Assembly: GCA_001466705.2 (NCBI GenBank)
Contig: LATX02000246.1
Coordinates: forward strand, 62,001 to 126,000
Reading direction: 5' to 3'
DNA: 64,000 nucleotides
Source of the DNA: Moniliophthora roreri
Lineage: Eukaryota > Basidiomycota > Agaricomycetes > Agaricales > Marasmiaceae
Program-made: the position numbers and the translations under genes
The notes under the pieces: model-generated
The model's database searches: none
Told to the model about the DNA's origin: nothing
The model's input: only the letters and a program-made list of their open reading frames with translations
Shown: piece by piece, positions 10,864-24,474 of the stretch
Position numbering within the stretch: the first letter of the stretch is position 1
Layout: each line of letters opens with the position of its first letter

Positions 10864-13800
10864 ATGAGACTGGATGACATGAAGGAAACACCATTGACCA
10901 AACATATGAGGATTCATTAGCATTCTTGTCAATAAAGGCTCTATACACCTAAAAGTCAAACCAGCACTTACACCCTCCTTTCCTATAGCCTTTTATCAAT
11001 AACAATGTCTAACTCCACCCAACAACATCCTATCCCCCAAGTCTCTCTTGCTGACAACACTGTCCATATTCACAACTTGGATAATAGTGTTGGCATTCCA
11101 GTTTATAGTTACTATTCTTTGGAACTACTTGAACCAATCTCCATATATGATACTTCTGTTGGCAATACATCAGGATTATCTATTATTCCAGTCTTTAATG
11201 GTGACGACTTCAGAGAATGGAAGCGCAAAGTCTTGGCATATCTCAATTTGGCTAAAGCGGCTTATGCCCTTACCAATACAATGCCTCAGACCATTGGCAC
11301 TGGAGATAGTGCCGTTGCCCCTGATCTGGAAGTTGTCAAAGAATGGAAAACCTCCAACACCCAAGCTCTTGGCCTTTTCCAGCTTAAATTAAGTCCTACT
11401 TTGCAGTGGATTATCAAAGATACTGCTAAAGAAACATAGGACACTTTGAAAGCTGAATACAATGTACCTAGTCTCCCGGAAGTATTCACATTCTTCCAAG
11501 GTCTCGTTATGGCATGCACTGCTGAAGGCCGAAATCCTGATCATAGTGCCAATCTCATCAGACAATGTGTTGTGAAATTGTCAGAGAACGATTTCCCCGT
11601 TCCGTCAAATTTCCAGGCAATGTTCCTTCTTAACTCTCTTCCCAAGTCATATGAAGGAGTTAAGACCCAAATGTTTGTCTCCAACAAAGGGAAGGATCTT
11701 ACCTTTGACAATATCCTTCCTTTCATCAAACAGGAATACAATAGACGACACATGGATGGGGTTGCAGCTTACACCACTCAGATCTCTAGTGTCCAATGAT
11801 ACACTGGTCAGCGCCTGAATTGGAATGGACAGAAGAAGTTCTGTCCTCGCAACCCTAATCCAAATTCTGGTAAAAATAATCAAAACCAGAACTCTGGGAA
11901 TCAAGGAAACAAAGGCAAACAACCTGCACAACCCCAACAAAATCAACAAAAATCTGATGGGAAGAAGAATAACAAGAAGAAGTCAAACAAGAAAGGAAAA
12001 GGGAAAAAGCCTAATGGAGCAATCTCAGTCATGATGGCTGAAATCACAGAATTGCCTCAAAAGGAAGAACCTCAACCTCCAAAAGAGGAAAAGTCTTCTG
12101 ATGATGGCAAAGTTCCAACTAAATGCATCAACCATTTTTGCACTAGTCCAGACAAGACCGTTTATGGTATCTTTACAACTGGACGAAATTGCAAAACATG
12201 GTATATTTGCAATCAGTGCTACAAGATGCATTCCCATTCTTTTGCTAAACAGAAAATCCTCCGAAAAGCAGTTCTAGTATGTCTTCCTATCAAAGAGAAG
12301 GCATATGCTTTTCTCTGAGGAGATTTTCAGCTTAGCAGAACTTTCACTGTCCTTGAAACAGATAAAATTCCTCCAAAAACCCCTCTGATTACACAGGAGG
12401 AAATTAATATTGGAGATATTTTTCCGTCAGAATCATTCGAGCATATTTTCAGTAACCTTCCATCCGGAAAACATCTTATGACACACAAGTACCCTAACCA
12501 GGTATGAGATGTTATTCCAACCGAAACTTCGGAGTCCACTGTTTCTCTCAATCCTATTAATAGATTCGAGAACAAACAACCTCACAAATCGGACCATGGT
12601 CATGCCCTAAGGAGATGGTCGCGATTCATGGAAGCCAAAATCCAGGCCTGGATTCTGAAATCTCAATATGACCTGACATTGATTCCAATGCCCAAGGAAA
12701 TCAAATTCCACATCGAGCTTCTAAATAATAATCCTTCTATTGATTCAACACTATTTGCATCAACTCACTTTACAAAAATAGTGCTTGATCTAATAGAAAC
12801 AAAAAAGGATTATATCTGAAATAGAGCTCAACAACTCAGACATAACTATAAGAAGCAACCTGCTATTGTTGACTTCTTAGAAGCATTGGATTTTTATGCA
12901 AAGTTTCCACAATCGACTTCCTTCGCCCCTCATTCCACTCCAATTTCTTTTTGCTCAGAAGCCTGTCATAAATGTACTTGGCGAGATGAACGCCATACAG
13001 AATTTTGTGGCATGGGACTCTGGCAAATGGCTGATTATGATGACACTGGTGACAAATACTGGATCTTCTTTACACGGATCAGAAATACCTTGATCTGACT
13101 TCGTGACCCAATCGAACCACTCGTGAAGGTACTAAACTGCATTGTGACAAACAAAAAACAACTCTATACTAGTAATTATGCTAAGATGGAGTTCTACCGT
13201 CACCCTTCTGCAGTTTGTAAAGAAGATTGCCAATGATGCACCAGTAGACTACCAAGGCATATCACATACCTTAGTAAGGGGGAGTATATGTATAATCAAA
13301 TCGCTCCTGGAATTGTTCATGAAAATCCAGCTGAACCTGTGATTCAAGCTGGTGAACCATTCAAATTTGGTGACTTTCCCATCAACTATATTGATTGGAA
13401 CACACCAAATCCATCCAGAGCACCAACTCCCAAACTAAACCAAGACTTTAAAACAGTCTTCTGTGTCACATGCAACTATCCACATCATCTTGATAATTGG
13501 TCAGTCGCTGCAACATGCATACCAATTATGTTCAACTCTGTTCAAGAAGGCTTCCCACCAAAATGAAACCCATGTGGCTTTAACAAAAGATCTATCAATA
13601 AGCCATTTACAGAAGCTCTTTCTTCAGTAGATGATCCGATTCTCCTAAAAGACCTCTGGAAAAAGGAGAAAGATTATGCCAAAACATGGTTGAACAAGGA
13701 AAGAAACAATAAAGCTTGGGATTCCCTTAATCCCAACAACCCTTGGAATGCAAGACTTCCTCCAAAACCCCAAGATCGCCCTATTGTCAAGAAATCTGAG

Positions 13801-15341
13801 AAGGAACTTCAGGAACAGCGAAAGAAGATCACCCAAATGTTCCAAGACAAGAGATTAGCTGCCAAGCACAGATGTGACTCACCGGCTTGCCAAGCTAAAT
13901 ATCCTGATGTCATTGACAAGTGAATGGGGAAGAGACCATATCGATCAGCAACCATGGCTGATGATATTCGGATCAAAACAAAGGAAGAATCAGCGGCAAT
14001 TCAAAAAGAATTAGAACAGAACTGGCAAATTACTAAAGACTTCTTTGGTAATATTTCTAAATGTTTCCCTATGATCCAGTCTAATCTTTTGCCACAAGTA
14101 AAAATTGGAGACAAAATGTTCCAATTTGGCAAAGAACCGACTCCACCTCCTTACAAGTTCAATGTCGGGGAAAACACTTTTAGGAAAATCACCAAACAGG
14201 AAGCCTGTAATATGGTTTTAGAACACTTTGGGGACAGAAAACTCTTCCAACCCAAACCTGTTCGACCTCAAACTCCTTACTATCCCAAAGGAGATACTCT
14301 TGAGGTCCCAAATATTGATATAGAGGCACCATCACTGCCTCCCAAACCAGTAATGCTGGATCTAGGAATAAACATTACTTCCATAATGGTCAATAATCCT
14401 CAACTGGAAGTACCCGAGTTTATTCAAGGTTCTTCAAACATCCAAGCTTGTATTGAATCTTCTGATAAGATCAATATTGCAGATGTTGTTCCTCTCGATA
14501 AAAAAGATTCTCAAGGGAAAAATGGAGGGAAGAACCTGAATACAGGGGACTTTGACAAAGAAGATTGGGACGAGAATTATAATGATTACATCATAAATAA
14601 AGTGGACTATTATGATTGGTATGATCTAATTGATCTTAAGAGCAGCATCACTAATAAATTATTAGAAACGAACATTGATTCCAAGCAATCACTGCTCGAT
14701 GAACAATTTCTTTCTAACTCTGTAAATAGTAACATTGTACAATGTATGATGGCTAGAATTAGTGATAAAAACATTGTATCTGTAGAACCACAAACAATTG
14801 AATGGGCTCTTGATACTGCTGCAACCAATCACATAACACCCTTTAAGTCTGATTTCCTTGAGTTAAATGAGATTCCTACAGGACCCAAGCAGATAATTGG
14901 TGTCACTGGATCGGATGTCATAACTCACCAAGGAACTGTAATCATTCGTCATACCAATTCACTTGGAGAAACCCATACAGTCAAACTTTATCCGGTGTTC
15001 TATTGGCCTAAAGCAAATCATAGACTTCTAGCTGGAAATAAATATATCGTAAATGGCTACGATATCAAATATTTGTTCCCAGAAACCTCTATAATTATGA
15101 AAGCTAATGGTAAACTCTTTATGTCACTATTTGCGAAGCCAGAAAGAGATGGGTACACGTATCTACATGCTTCCTCTGTTAAACAGAACAAAGCAGTTAC
15201 CATTCTTGCTTTCAAGATTAAATCAACTGATCCTGTAATTGCTCATAACAGATTTGGTCATATACCTTATTGAGTATTGACAAACTGTATGAAACATTGC
15301 AAAGGATTTTCCATTGAGAAACAAGGATCTAAAAAGTCTTT

Positions 15342-17130
15342 GTGTAAGGAATGTGCTGAAGGAGGAACAGCATCCAAACCTTACTATAGTTCTCAAAAGC
15401 ATAAAGAAAATATCCTAGAACTCATTCACATGAATATTAAGGAGTTTCCTATTAATTCTTACCACCAAAATCATTATACATTAGTTCTAATTGATGACCA
15501 TTCCTCAGTAGGATGGATTTATCACCAATGAACTAAGAATCAATTTGAAACACTTACCAGTTTTAAACACTTTCGTGCTTTAACCGAAAAGCAAACTGGT
15601 GAAATAATTAAATGTATTCAAACTGATCATGGTGGAGAATTTTTTGGAAATGAGTTCCAAACATATCTTAAAGATAATGGAATTCAAATGCATAACTCAG
15701 CTCCTCATATACACCAACAGCAAGGAAGAGTTGAACGTTCAATTCGTACCCTTGTGGAAAAAGCAGAAAAATTCTGCAATCATGCCTCATTACCACAATC
15801 TTGGTGGGAATTCATGATGAATAATGCTGTACATGTATATAATCACACTCCTAACAAACGCTTAGAATGGAAAACTCCAACCAAAATCTATAGTAAGAAA
15901 GTACCTGATGTTTCTTATTTTCGAACACCAGAATGTTCAGCATATGTTTTTATTCATAAAGAACAACACAAGAACAAACTTTCAAAGAAAATGGAACATA
16001 TGACATTTCTAGATTATGCTCCTAATACTAAAGGATATCAGTTTATGCAACAGGATAAGACAATATTTATGGCTGCCCAGGCAGACTTTGATGAAGAAGA
16101 CTTCCCATACTCGTCTAATTCAGTTGATCGAACCTTACAATCAACAAATGGAATCTTATCTATTCCTTTTACTGGTATTAATCAACCATGATCTGATGAT
16201 GATGATGACGATCATCCTGATTTCCCTCAACCTAATAATCCCAATGGAGGTAATGATCCTGTGGATCATCATCATAACCAGAATGATGGTGAGGATCAAA
16301 CACAACCTAAAAATACTGCACCACTACAAAACCCAATAGATTCTGAAATAAATAATATTAACAGGAGAATGTGATGAAGGGTACAGATGTTTGACCCAGG
16401 TCAACATCAACAAAGTCATTCTAAAAGACAGACTTGTGTACCACAGCGGTATGGAGATGCTATGGGTCATATGCCTATCCGAGAAAGACTATGTCTATGT
16501 ACATATAACAACTTACCTGATTCTGATGATCAAGGTGAAAGTCCTGATCAAGAATTCATACAAGGTAGTAGTCGTGACCATGAACAGGATACTCCACCTG
16601 CTGAACATCAAATCCAACAATCAAATGAGGATGAAATGGAACAAGATCATGATCAAATTGAAATTGATCGAACTCCACCTCAGACTGATGATGAAATGGT
16701 CAATTATGTACAAATTCTTTCTCAGGAAGGGGGAGTTCATTACCTTGATTATATTATGGCATCAGCATTGTCTATTGACAATGTATGTTAATGGCAATAC
16801 AAAGATATCCTTACTCTGTCAAAAGATGAACAGAAGAAATGGATGGCTGCATGTCATGACGAACTCAAATCACTACAAGAACACAACGTCTATAAACTTG
16901 TAGATTTACCTCAAGGTCGAAAAGCTATAAAATCCAGATGGGTTTTTGACATCAAAATAGATGGCCATTATAAGGCATGACTTGTAGCAAAAGGTTTCTC
17001 ACAAGTCGAAGGAATAGATTATGATGAATTGTTCTCTCCTGTAGTATGCTTTGAAACTGTTCGCGTATTACTTGCACTAGCCACTCTTGAGGATTGGGAT
17101 ATCCAAGCGCTAGATGTCAAAACAGCCTTT
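15342..17130 (+). repeat. 1789-bp tandem duplication, unit 1
   Basis: Starts in the integrase zinc-binding region (GTGTAAGGAATG) and ends in RT just after DVKTAF. It is followed directly by unit 2 with a short CTTT overlap at the join. No N is present. Confidence 0.9.
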
Positions 17131-18919
17131 GTGTAAGGAATGTGCTGAAGGAGGAACAGCATCCAAACCTTACTATAGTTCTCAAAAGCATAAAGAAAAT
17201 ATCCTAGAACTCATTCACATGAATATTAAGGAGTTTCCTATTAATTCTTACCACCAAAATCATTATACATTAGTTCTAATTGATGACCATTCCTCAGTAG
17301 GATGGATTTATCACCAATGAACTAAGAATCAATTTGAAACACTTACCAGTTTTAAACACTTTCGTGCTTTAACCGAAAAGCAAACTGGTGAAATAATTAA
17401 ATGTATTCAAACTGATCATGGTGGAGAATTTTTTGGAAATGAGTTCCAAACATATCTTAAAGATAATGGAATTCAAATGCATAACTCAGCTCCTCATATA
17501 CACCAACAGCAAGGAAGAGTTGAACGTTCAATTCGTACCCTTGTGGAAAAAGCAGAAAAATTCTGCAATCATGCCTCATTACCACAATCTTGGTGGGAAT
17601 TCATGATGAATAATGCTGTACATGTATATAATCACACTCCTAACAAACGCTTAGAATGGAAAACTCCAACCAAAATCTATAGTAAGAAAGTACCTGATGT
17701 TTCTTATTTTCGAACACCAGAATGTTCAGCATATGTTTTTATTCATAAAGAACAACACAAGAACAAACTTTCAAAGAAAATGGAACATATGACATTTCTA
17801 GATTATGCTCCTAATACTAAAGGATATCAGTTTATGCAACAGGATAAGACAATATTTATGGCTGCCCAGGCAGACTTTGATGAAGAAGACTTCCCATACT
17901 CGTCTAATTCAGTTGATCGAACCTTACAATCAACAAATGGAATCTTATCTATTCCTTTTACTGGTATTAATCAACCATGATCTGATGATGATGATGACGA
18001 TCATCCTGATTTCCCTCAACCTAATAATCCCAATGGAGGTAATGATCCTGTGGATCATCATCATAACCAGAATGATGGTGAGGATCAAACACAACCTAAA
18101 AATACTGCACCACTACAAAACCCAATAGATTCTGAAATAAATAATATTAACAGGAGAATGTGATGAAGGGTACAGATGTTTGACCCAGGTCAACATCAAC
18201 AAAGTCATTCTAAAAGACAGACTTGTGTACCACAGCGGTATGGAGATGCTATGGGTCATATGCCTATCCGAGAAAGACTATGTCTATGTACATATAACAA
18301 CTTACCTGATTCTGATGATCAAGGTGAAAGTCCTGATCAAGAATTCATACAAGGTAGTAGTCGTGACCATGAACAGGATACTCCACCTGCTGAACATCAA
18401 ATCCAACAATCAAATGAGGATGAAATGGAACAAGATCATGATCAAATTGAAATTGATCGAACTCCACCTCAGACTGATGATGAAATGGTCAATTATGTAC
18501 AAATTCTTTCTCAGGAAGGGGGAGTTCATTACCTTGATTATATTATGGCATCAGCATTGTCTATTGACAATGTATGTTAATGGCAATACAAAGATATCCT
18601 TACTCTGTCAAAAGATGAACAGAAGAAATGGATGGCTGCATGTCATGACGAACTCAAATCACTACAAGAACACAACGTCTATAAACTTGTAGATTTACCT
18701 CAAGGTCGAAAAGCTATAAAATCCAGATGGGTTTTTGACATCAAAATAGATGGCCATTATAAGGCATGACTTGTAGCAAAAGGTTTCTCACAAGTCGAAG
18801 GAATAGATTATGATGAATTGTTCTCTCCTGTAGTATGCTTTGAAACTGTTCGCGTATTACTTGCACTAGCCACTCTTGAGGATTGGGATATCCAAGCGCT
18901 AGATGTCAAAACAGCCTTT
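17131..18919 (+). repeat. 1789-bp tandem duplication, unit 2
   Basis: A constant offset of 1789 from unit 1, with no difference seen on reading, including shared stop codons. After the unit, RT continues normally into LYGELDKE. Confidence 0.9.
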
Positions 18920-20154
18920 CTCTATGGTGAACTTGACAAGGAGATTTACATAGAACAACCACAAGGATTCGTCAAAGGTTCAAACAAAGTTTGGTTATTA
19001 CGCCGTGCATTATATGGTTTAAAACAAGCCTCTCTATCATGGTAGTACCAATGCACTAAATCCATGGCTAAGCTAGGATTTAAGCACTGTATATCAGATG
19101 CTGGTGTATATTACTTTATACGTGGTAATGATATTATCATTGCCATTGTATATGTAGATGATGTGATTTTCATGGGTTCAAATTCTAGCCTTCTTAATTC
19201 TAAGAAGAAAGAATTCATGAAAATATGGGAATGTAGAGATTTAGGCAAACCTAGAGAATTCCTATGAATGCAGATTACTTGAGATTGAAAGTGACATACT
19301 TTATCACTTGATCAAAGTGACTATCTCGAGAAAATCATCAAACGCTTTGGTATGGAAAATGCCAATCCTACTCGCACTCCATTACCTGCTGGTTATAAAC
19401 CTACAGCTAATAAAGGAGAAGCAAACTCTACAATTAGATCCCAATTCCAATCAGTGATCGGATCACTTCTATATCTATGCTTAGGTACCCGACCAGATAT
19501 CACTTTTCCAGTCATCAAACTTTTGCAATATGGGACAAATCCTACTCAGGAGCATCTCAACAAAGTGAAATACATCATTCAATACCTAATTGGAACCTGC
19601 AAATATTCTTACTTACAAAGATAAGGAAGGAGAACAAGATTTCATAGCATATGCCAATTCTGACTGGGCTACAGATGAAGACACAAGAGTCTCACAGACA
19701 GGTTATCTCATTAACTTCACTTGTGCTCCAGTCTTCTGGGTTTCACAGAAACAGAAATCTGTAGCATTATCCAGTACTGAAGCCAAATATATGGCTTTAT
19801 CTGACTGTGCTAGACAGATCAAATGGATAATTAATCTATTCTCTGAAATCAAATATCCTATAGCAAAACTACCATTGCTTAGTGATAATCAAGGTGCTAT
19901 CTTCATCAGTAAAAATCAAGTTACTGAAAAACGAACAAAGCACATTGATATTAAATATCATCATATTGAAGAATGTGTTGCCAAGAAGAAAGTAGAAGTA
20001 TTCTTCATCCCCACAAATCAACAACCTGCAGATCTTATGACGAAGAATCTACCTTGGGACAAATTTCAACGCCACAGAGAATTTCTCAGCCTTACATTTT
20101 TTAAGACCAATTCCTCCATATAGCTCAATCACTACAAAGTTTATCACAAACTTA

Positions 20155-20165
20155 GTGAGGGGGAG
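20155..20165 (+). other. Polypurine tract
   Basis: GTGAGGGGGAG directly before the 3' LTR; the site for plus-strand priming in LTR elements. Confidence 0.8.
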
Positions 20166-20672
20166 TGTTGAAGCACTGTACCTGTACTATACTAAACTAG
20201 GCACATTAGTTATTGTATTACTTGCGTCTGTGATCAACTACGGAACTTACAAAGTACGTTCCTGAACTTCTCTGGAGCTTGCACTATAGTCATAGGAGTG
20301 CTCCCTTGTCCAGTAGGAGTATTGTAGCCTCATGTACAATACAGTAGAACTCATGTAGAACACATGTATAGCTTCTTCTACTGTCAGATGATTGTATTGT
20401 GTCTCTCCAAGACACATTATTCTTGGATACTTTGTCTCACAAGTATTCAGTAGCTTACATCCATAGCTTACTAGGTTTCACTGTTTATCCACGGAACTTA
20501 TCCTTTAGAGTAGTATAAAAGCAAGCATGTATGTAGCTACATTCTCCAGTTCAATTTACATTGACTACTCTGCACATCACACCTCTACAACCCTCAAGGT
20601 TCTAGCAAGCTCTTGTACAAATGTGAGTTGAGCACACTCCACTGTGCTTTACGTCTCCGTTCTGTCTCAACA
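20166..20672 (+). repeat. 3' LTR of Copia copy 1
   Basis: 507 bp, TGTTGAAGCAC...TGTCTCAACA, TATA box at 20514-20521. It keeps CGs lost from the 5' LTR (for example CTACGGAAC against CTATAGAAC). Confidence 0.93.
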
Positions 20673-20677
20673 GGTCT
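20673..20677 (+). repeat. Target site duplication (GGTCT), right
   Basis: GGTCT directly after the 3' LTR, matching 6015-6019. Confidence 0.9.
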
Positions 20678-20683
20678 AGCTGC

Positions 20684-20935
20684 AGCTTCGACAAGTGTAC
20701 TTGTTCTTAAAAAAGAAAAAGGCGGAGCCGAGGAATTTACGCCGCTGGCGAGCCGATGTACGGGTTATATGATATTAATATTCATATCTAAGACATTTAA
20801 TGTTTGCGTATCGCAGCAACGCCTGTCGTAATTAGTACTTACTACTTGCTGCCACCAAAATACTTGGACATATTTTGAATCAAAGAAAAAATAATATCAC
20901 TCTTTCCCCTCGTCCCCTCGGAAGCGTCTTGATTG
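20684..20935 (+). repeat. Direct repeat, CpG-rich copy (pair of 5213-5480)
   Basis: From TTCGACAAGTGTACTTGTTC to the CTCTTTCCCCTCGTCCCC region. It matches the CpG-depleted copy left of the Copia element. It marks the switch to CpG-rich DNA right of the element. The rest of 20678-21338 holds no gene that I recognise. Confidence 0.75.
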
Positions 20936-21338
20936 GCGCTCAGCGGAGTCTGAATAATTATTTATATTTGATTTTGAACAGCCCTATTGAATTTACCACC
21001 AAGCTTCGCGTATAACCCAGGTGCAGCGTCATCACCTTCAAAGCCTAAGACAGGCCGAATGAGCGGCCATAGGAGAGCTCATTGATGCATGAGCTTTGGA
21101 ATGAGTTGGGGGCGTTCCAGTTGATGCGGTGAAGAGTTCCATCGACTAGCTGATTGCACACAGTCGTATGTGATGACAAAAATCTCCTCTCCAGTTGAAC
21201 GACGGCCGTTTGTGGTATATCCCTTTCCAGTGTAATGGGTCCTCAAGGGCTCTGGAATTGACTCGCAATACGACCGTCTGTCTTGGTCTCCGATGTATTA
21301 TTCGTCTGTGGGTTCCTGAATATGAGTAAAGAACTTCC

Positions 21339-22679
21339 TCATTCCAAGGTACTACATACCGATAACCCAAAGCTGTTACTATCTTCCAACCTGCTAGGAA
21401 ATGTACTCAGCACCCAGCGTTCCGTTGGCATGTCCCTCCTTTGGTAAGTTGATAATTGAATGGCTATGTTTGGATTTGGGTCCCTCGCTCTCCGGCCACT
21501 CGCCCCCCTTACTCGAGTATTCCTTGAGTCCCTTGTACCACAAATCTGGATTCGACTGTTGAAAACTACTAATAGTGAATTCGAATATAGTTTTGCGATG
21601 ATTATAGCCGGAGTGAGATGATAATTTCGGCCTGGGAAGAAAAAAAATAACAACGGCACAACAAGCGCTATCGTCGCTGCGGGCCGTATGGTGAGGTTCA
21701 GGGTCAGTAAGGAGTAGAAAAAAACCCTCGCTTACCCGTAACGCTGCCTGTCTCCATCGCAAGTCGTTTGAGTCGACGGACAAAATTCCGAGTTTCTCGG
21801 AAGGTAGTATCATACCGCGAGAGCTACAGGGCAATCTGGATGAGGCAGGATAAAGGAAGATTGTGATTATGATTTACGACTCACGGCGTAGATCATGGTG
21901 ACGGCAATGAGAATGTCAGCGACTATGGCGCCACTAATCCAGAGCTTTAAGGATCAGTCAGATATCAAGAATGAGCGTTGGGTAATATTGACACTTACAA
22001 GGCCCGGAATAGGCGAGATTTCTCCATAGCGAGAGAAGTATGGAAGCCTTTTAACGCCGAGACCGGCACCGATGGCACCAGCAAATTGGGTGGTGGATAA
22101 CTAGAAAACGACTAGGTAATTTGGAAATAATGTTAGGAGCTGAACTTACCAACACAATGATTGCGGGTAGCAGCTTGGTTCTGAATAGTAATACATGGAT
22201 ACGATGGGCGAAGTAGGTCTGAACGAGGAATGCAACTATTAGGAAGTGAGGACTGCAGATACCTTGCTTTAAACGACCGGTGACTTACCTAGTCCATCAT
22301 ATATATATGTATCCAGCCACAGGTTATGATTGTGATCCACAGCAGCGGCGTTTGTGAAACCATAAACAAAAGTCTGGAAAGCATCACTGGAGAGAGAAAT
22401 AGTCTGGGCTGTTTCTAGAATGTATATACTGCATACAAGCATCTGGGCAGCCAGATTACCCGTCGGAAACACAGTCCAGTAGAGGTCTTGGTGATCCGTG
22501 TCAGTGAAGGTAGCAGAGATACCAGAATATCACATACAGACTTGGACCGAAAGGACACCGAATAGAAACCAGTTCAATAAAAAGGCAAGGAGCTATGTTG
22601 TACTGGGTTTGAGACTTTATGGATGGACGACTGCAGCAGATTCATACCAGGGGACCTGCCCTATCGAATTCAACGACAT
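21339..22679 (-). CDS. DUF6534-type multi-pass membrane protein
   Basis: An eight-exon model, all phases consistent, gives 316 aa: 22679-22656, 22592-22538, 22486-22289, 22235-22150, 22100-21999, 21944-21885, 21823-21736, 21676-21339. Introns are 49-63 nt. Features typical of this basidiomycete family, in order: LLAFLLNWFLFGVLSVQVY; LVCSIYILETAQT; VAFLVQTYFAHRI; LWISGAIVADILIAVTMIYA; FVRRLKRLAMETGSVTA; and AKLYSNSLLVVFNSR near the C-terminus. Family members are predicted integral membrane proteins of unknown function, often present in many copies in mushroom genomes. The first exon is the least certain part: it codes only eight residues and its donor is GTCCCC. The protein continues about 70 residues beyond the conserved NSR motif without a recognisable domain. 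Confidence 0.82.
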
Positions 22680-23875
22680 CAATAATGTGAACAAGATGTG
22701 AAAAGCGATTCGAAGATGCGCTTACAGTTCTGCGGAAAATTGACTCATCGCGACACCACTATCAGCGAGTTGACGAAGCAAGGTCTATTGGTGCCCGTCT
22801 GGACATTCTGGACCCTGATATAACCAAAGCTTTGTAACGATGTTCTTCCCAATAGGTCAAAGTTTCAAATACCGTAATGAGCGGAGACTGGTGCCCACTA
22901 AATATGTTAGTATTAACTCAAAGCAAGTTAAAAAAGGGTACTTGAAATGGCGAATGTGGCAGGTAATATCGCTAAGGCATCGCACCGACTACATCTACAT
23001 CCGAATGCCAACTGGACAGAACTCTTGGCAAGATTAATCAATCAAGAGCTCGGAATGGGATAGATCTGCCATAGTAAATTACGCGCTCAACGCAAACATG
23101 GGGGAGGGCCCAAAAGGAGTTGAAAATAGACAGGAAAACTCTTACCGTGAGGTGTCACGAAGCTGTAGATTGATTGGTCCTCAATTTTTGACAGCCGAAA
23201 GGCAGTCTGCGTGTTCAGTCCACCAAGGCCGACCATATCGCAGATCCGATGTGCAAAAGGCCTTTGTACAGAATGAACTGCATACTCCTACACCACCAAG
23301 CAAGAGCTTGGAGTAGAGCTATAGGACCAGGAGCCTGGAGTTCTAGTCGTTGCGAGCATGATGGCAGTTACGACTTACGAGCTTGATACGTCATCGATGT
23401 CACGGAGTTCTGGATGCGGGAAAGGCCTAGACCCACATAGTCTATTTTGACCGACTAATCCGTTCCTCGCTTCGCTAAGGAGTTTTCGAATCGAAGGATT
23501 CAAGAAACTTGATTATAGTATCTCCACCGGTCAGACACGTTGGATTCTACTGTAATTGGGTCCATGCTATCTTTGTTGCTTTCTCCACGAGATCTCATCG
23601 TGTTTGAGATGATCTAAAGATCTTTGAAAGAGCAGGAATTGGGATGAGGATATGGGATGGTGGTATTTAGTGTGGTGTGCCTAAGATATCGTGCCGCCTT
23701 TTTTTCACTCTCTAAAACTGAACCATACCTAGATGTAGCGAGCCTCTCCTTTGAAAAGGGCTCGCAGACTATCAAACCCAAAAATTTTCTATATTCGACA
23801 AACCTTTGCAATCAAGCCTCAGCCGAACGACTCCCGCTCAGCAGTCGCCAAAAGTCCATCCGAAAACCGTTTGAG
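22680..23875. other. Spacer, no gene recognised
   Basis: Short open frames occur on both strands, but none resembles a known family or shows a convincing exon chain. The right edge is where the segmental repeat unit begins (GACCGATGAATGCTG). Confidence 0.5.
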
Positions 23876-24474
23876 ACCGATGAATGCTGTCCGGGATACC
23901 TGGGCTGAGAAGCACTCCATCATCCAGACCCCTTCTCAGCAGTTTCAGCGTACTTATCACTAGCATCCAGTATCACGGTTTTCAACGTTCACACAACCCA
24001 AGTGTGCTTCTTTGTCATTTAAAGTCAATTCGTGCTGATGTTCGATGTAGATGATCGGCCCCGTCATTGGAATAATTTCTTCTTTTACGGCCCACATGGA
24101 ACCGGGCAAATGAATTGTTTGAGGTGACGTCTCCGAATATGTCCTGCGCGTTTGAACGGATACCATCGCTTGAAAAAGGTGAACTGTCGAACTTTCGCAA
24201 GTATGCTGTCCAGTATCAACGATACTTGTCTAAAAAATGTAGCTGATCACGATGGAGGTTGGATTTTAGGCTAGATCACAGTAAAACTCTACAGTCCTTC
24301 GTTATACACTACGTGTAGGAGTGTCATGATATCTTCAATAGTCCAGCTATAGAGCATCCCGGAATACAGAGGCACGATAAGTAAATGTGCGTACAAATTA
24401 GCGTCAAAGACAACATCAAAAAGAACGCGATAATCGTGAAACCATGAAGCGGAAATATAAACTGAAGGAGTACA

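Larger units (their letters stand above)
11005..20123 (+). pseudogene. Copia gag-pol, degenerate (copy 1)
   Basis: Gag starts at 11005. The long Cys-rich region follows to about 14780. Protease has the active-site motif LDTAATNH at about 14811. Integrase runs 15235-16100 with QTDHGGEF and GRVERSI. Reverse transcriptase runs to about 19350 with IVYVDDVIF. RNase H (19590-20123) has SDWATDEDTRVSQTGY and SSTEAKYMAL. Frame-consistent stops occur at about 11437, 11797, 12316, 12505, 12816, 13096, 13564, 13921, 15271, 15529, 16189, 16372-16377, 16789, 16978, 19043 and 19265. Compared with copy 2, at least seven are CGA to TGA, two are TGG to TAG, and others are CAA to TGA or TGT to TGA. Reading frame is otherwise largely kept, so decay is mostly by substitution. 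The integrase/RT part is doubled at 17131-18919. Confidence 0.9.
6020..20672 (+). mobile_element. Ty1/Copia LTR retrotransposon, copy 1 (degenerate)
   Basis: Bounded by 507-bp LTRs (6020-6526 and 20166-20672, TGTTGAAG...TCTCAACA) with the 5-bp target duplication GGTCT. Internal order is tRNA-iMet-type primer site, leader, gag, a long Cys-rich region, protease, integrase, reverse transcriptase, RNase H and polypurine tract, the Copia order. As written it is inflated by two single-N joins (8631, 9927), which repeat LTR, leader and gag sequence, and by an exact 1789-bp tandem duplication (15342-17130 and 17131-18919). Without these it would be about 9.6 kb, including a nested 416-bp solo LTR. 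More than a dozen nonsense codons make it non-autonomous. The two LTRs differ at roughly ten sites, mostly transitions at CG. Confidence 0.93.
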
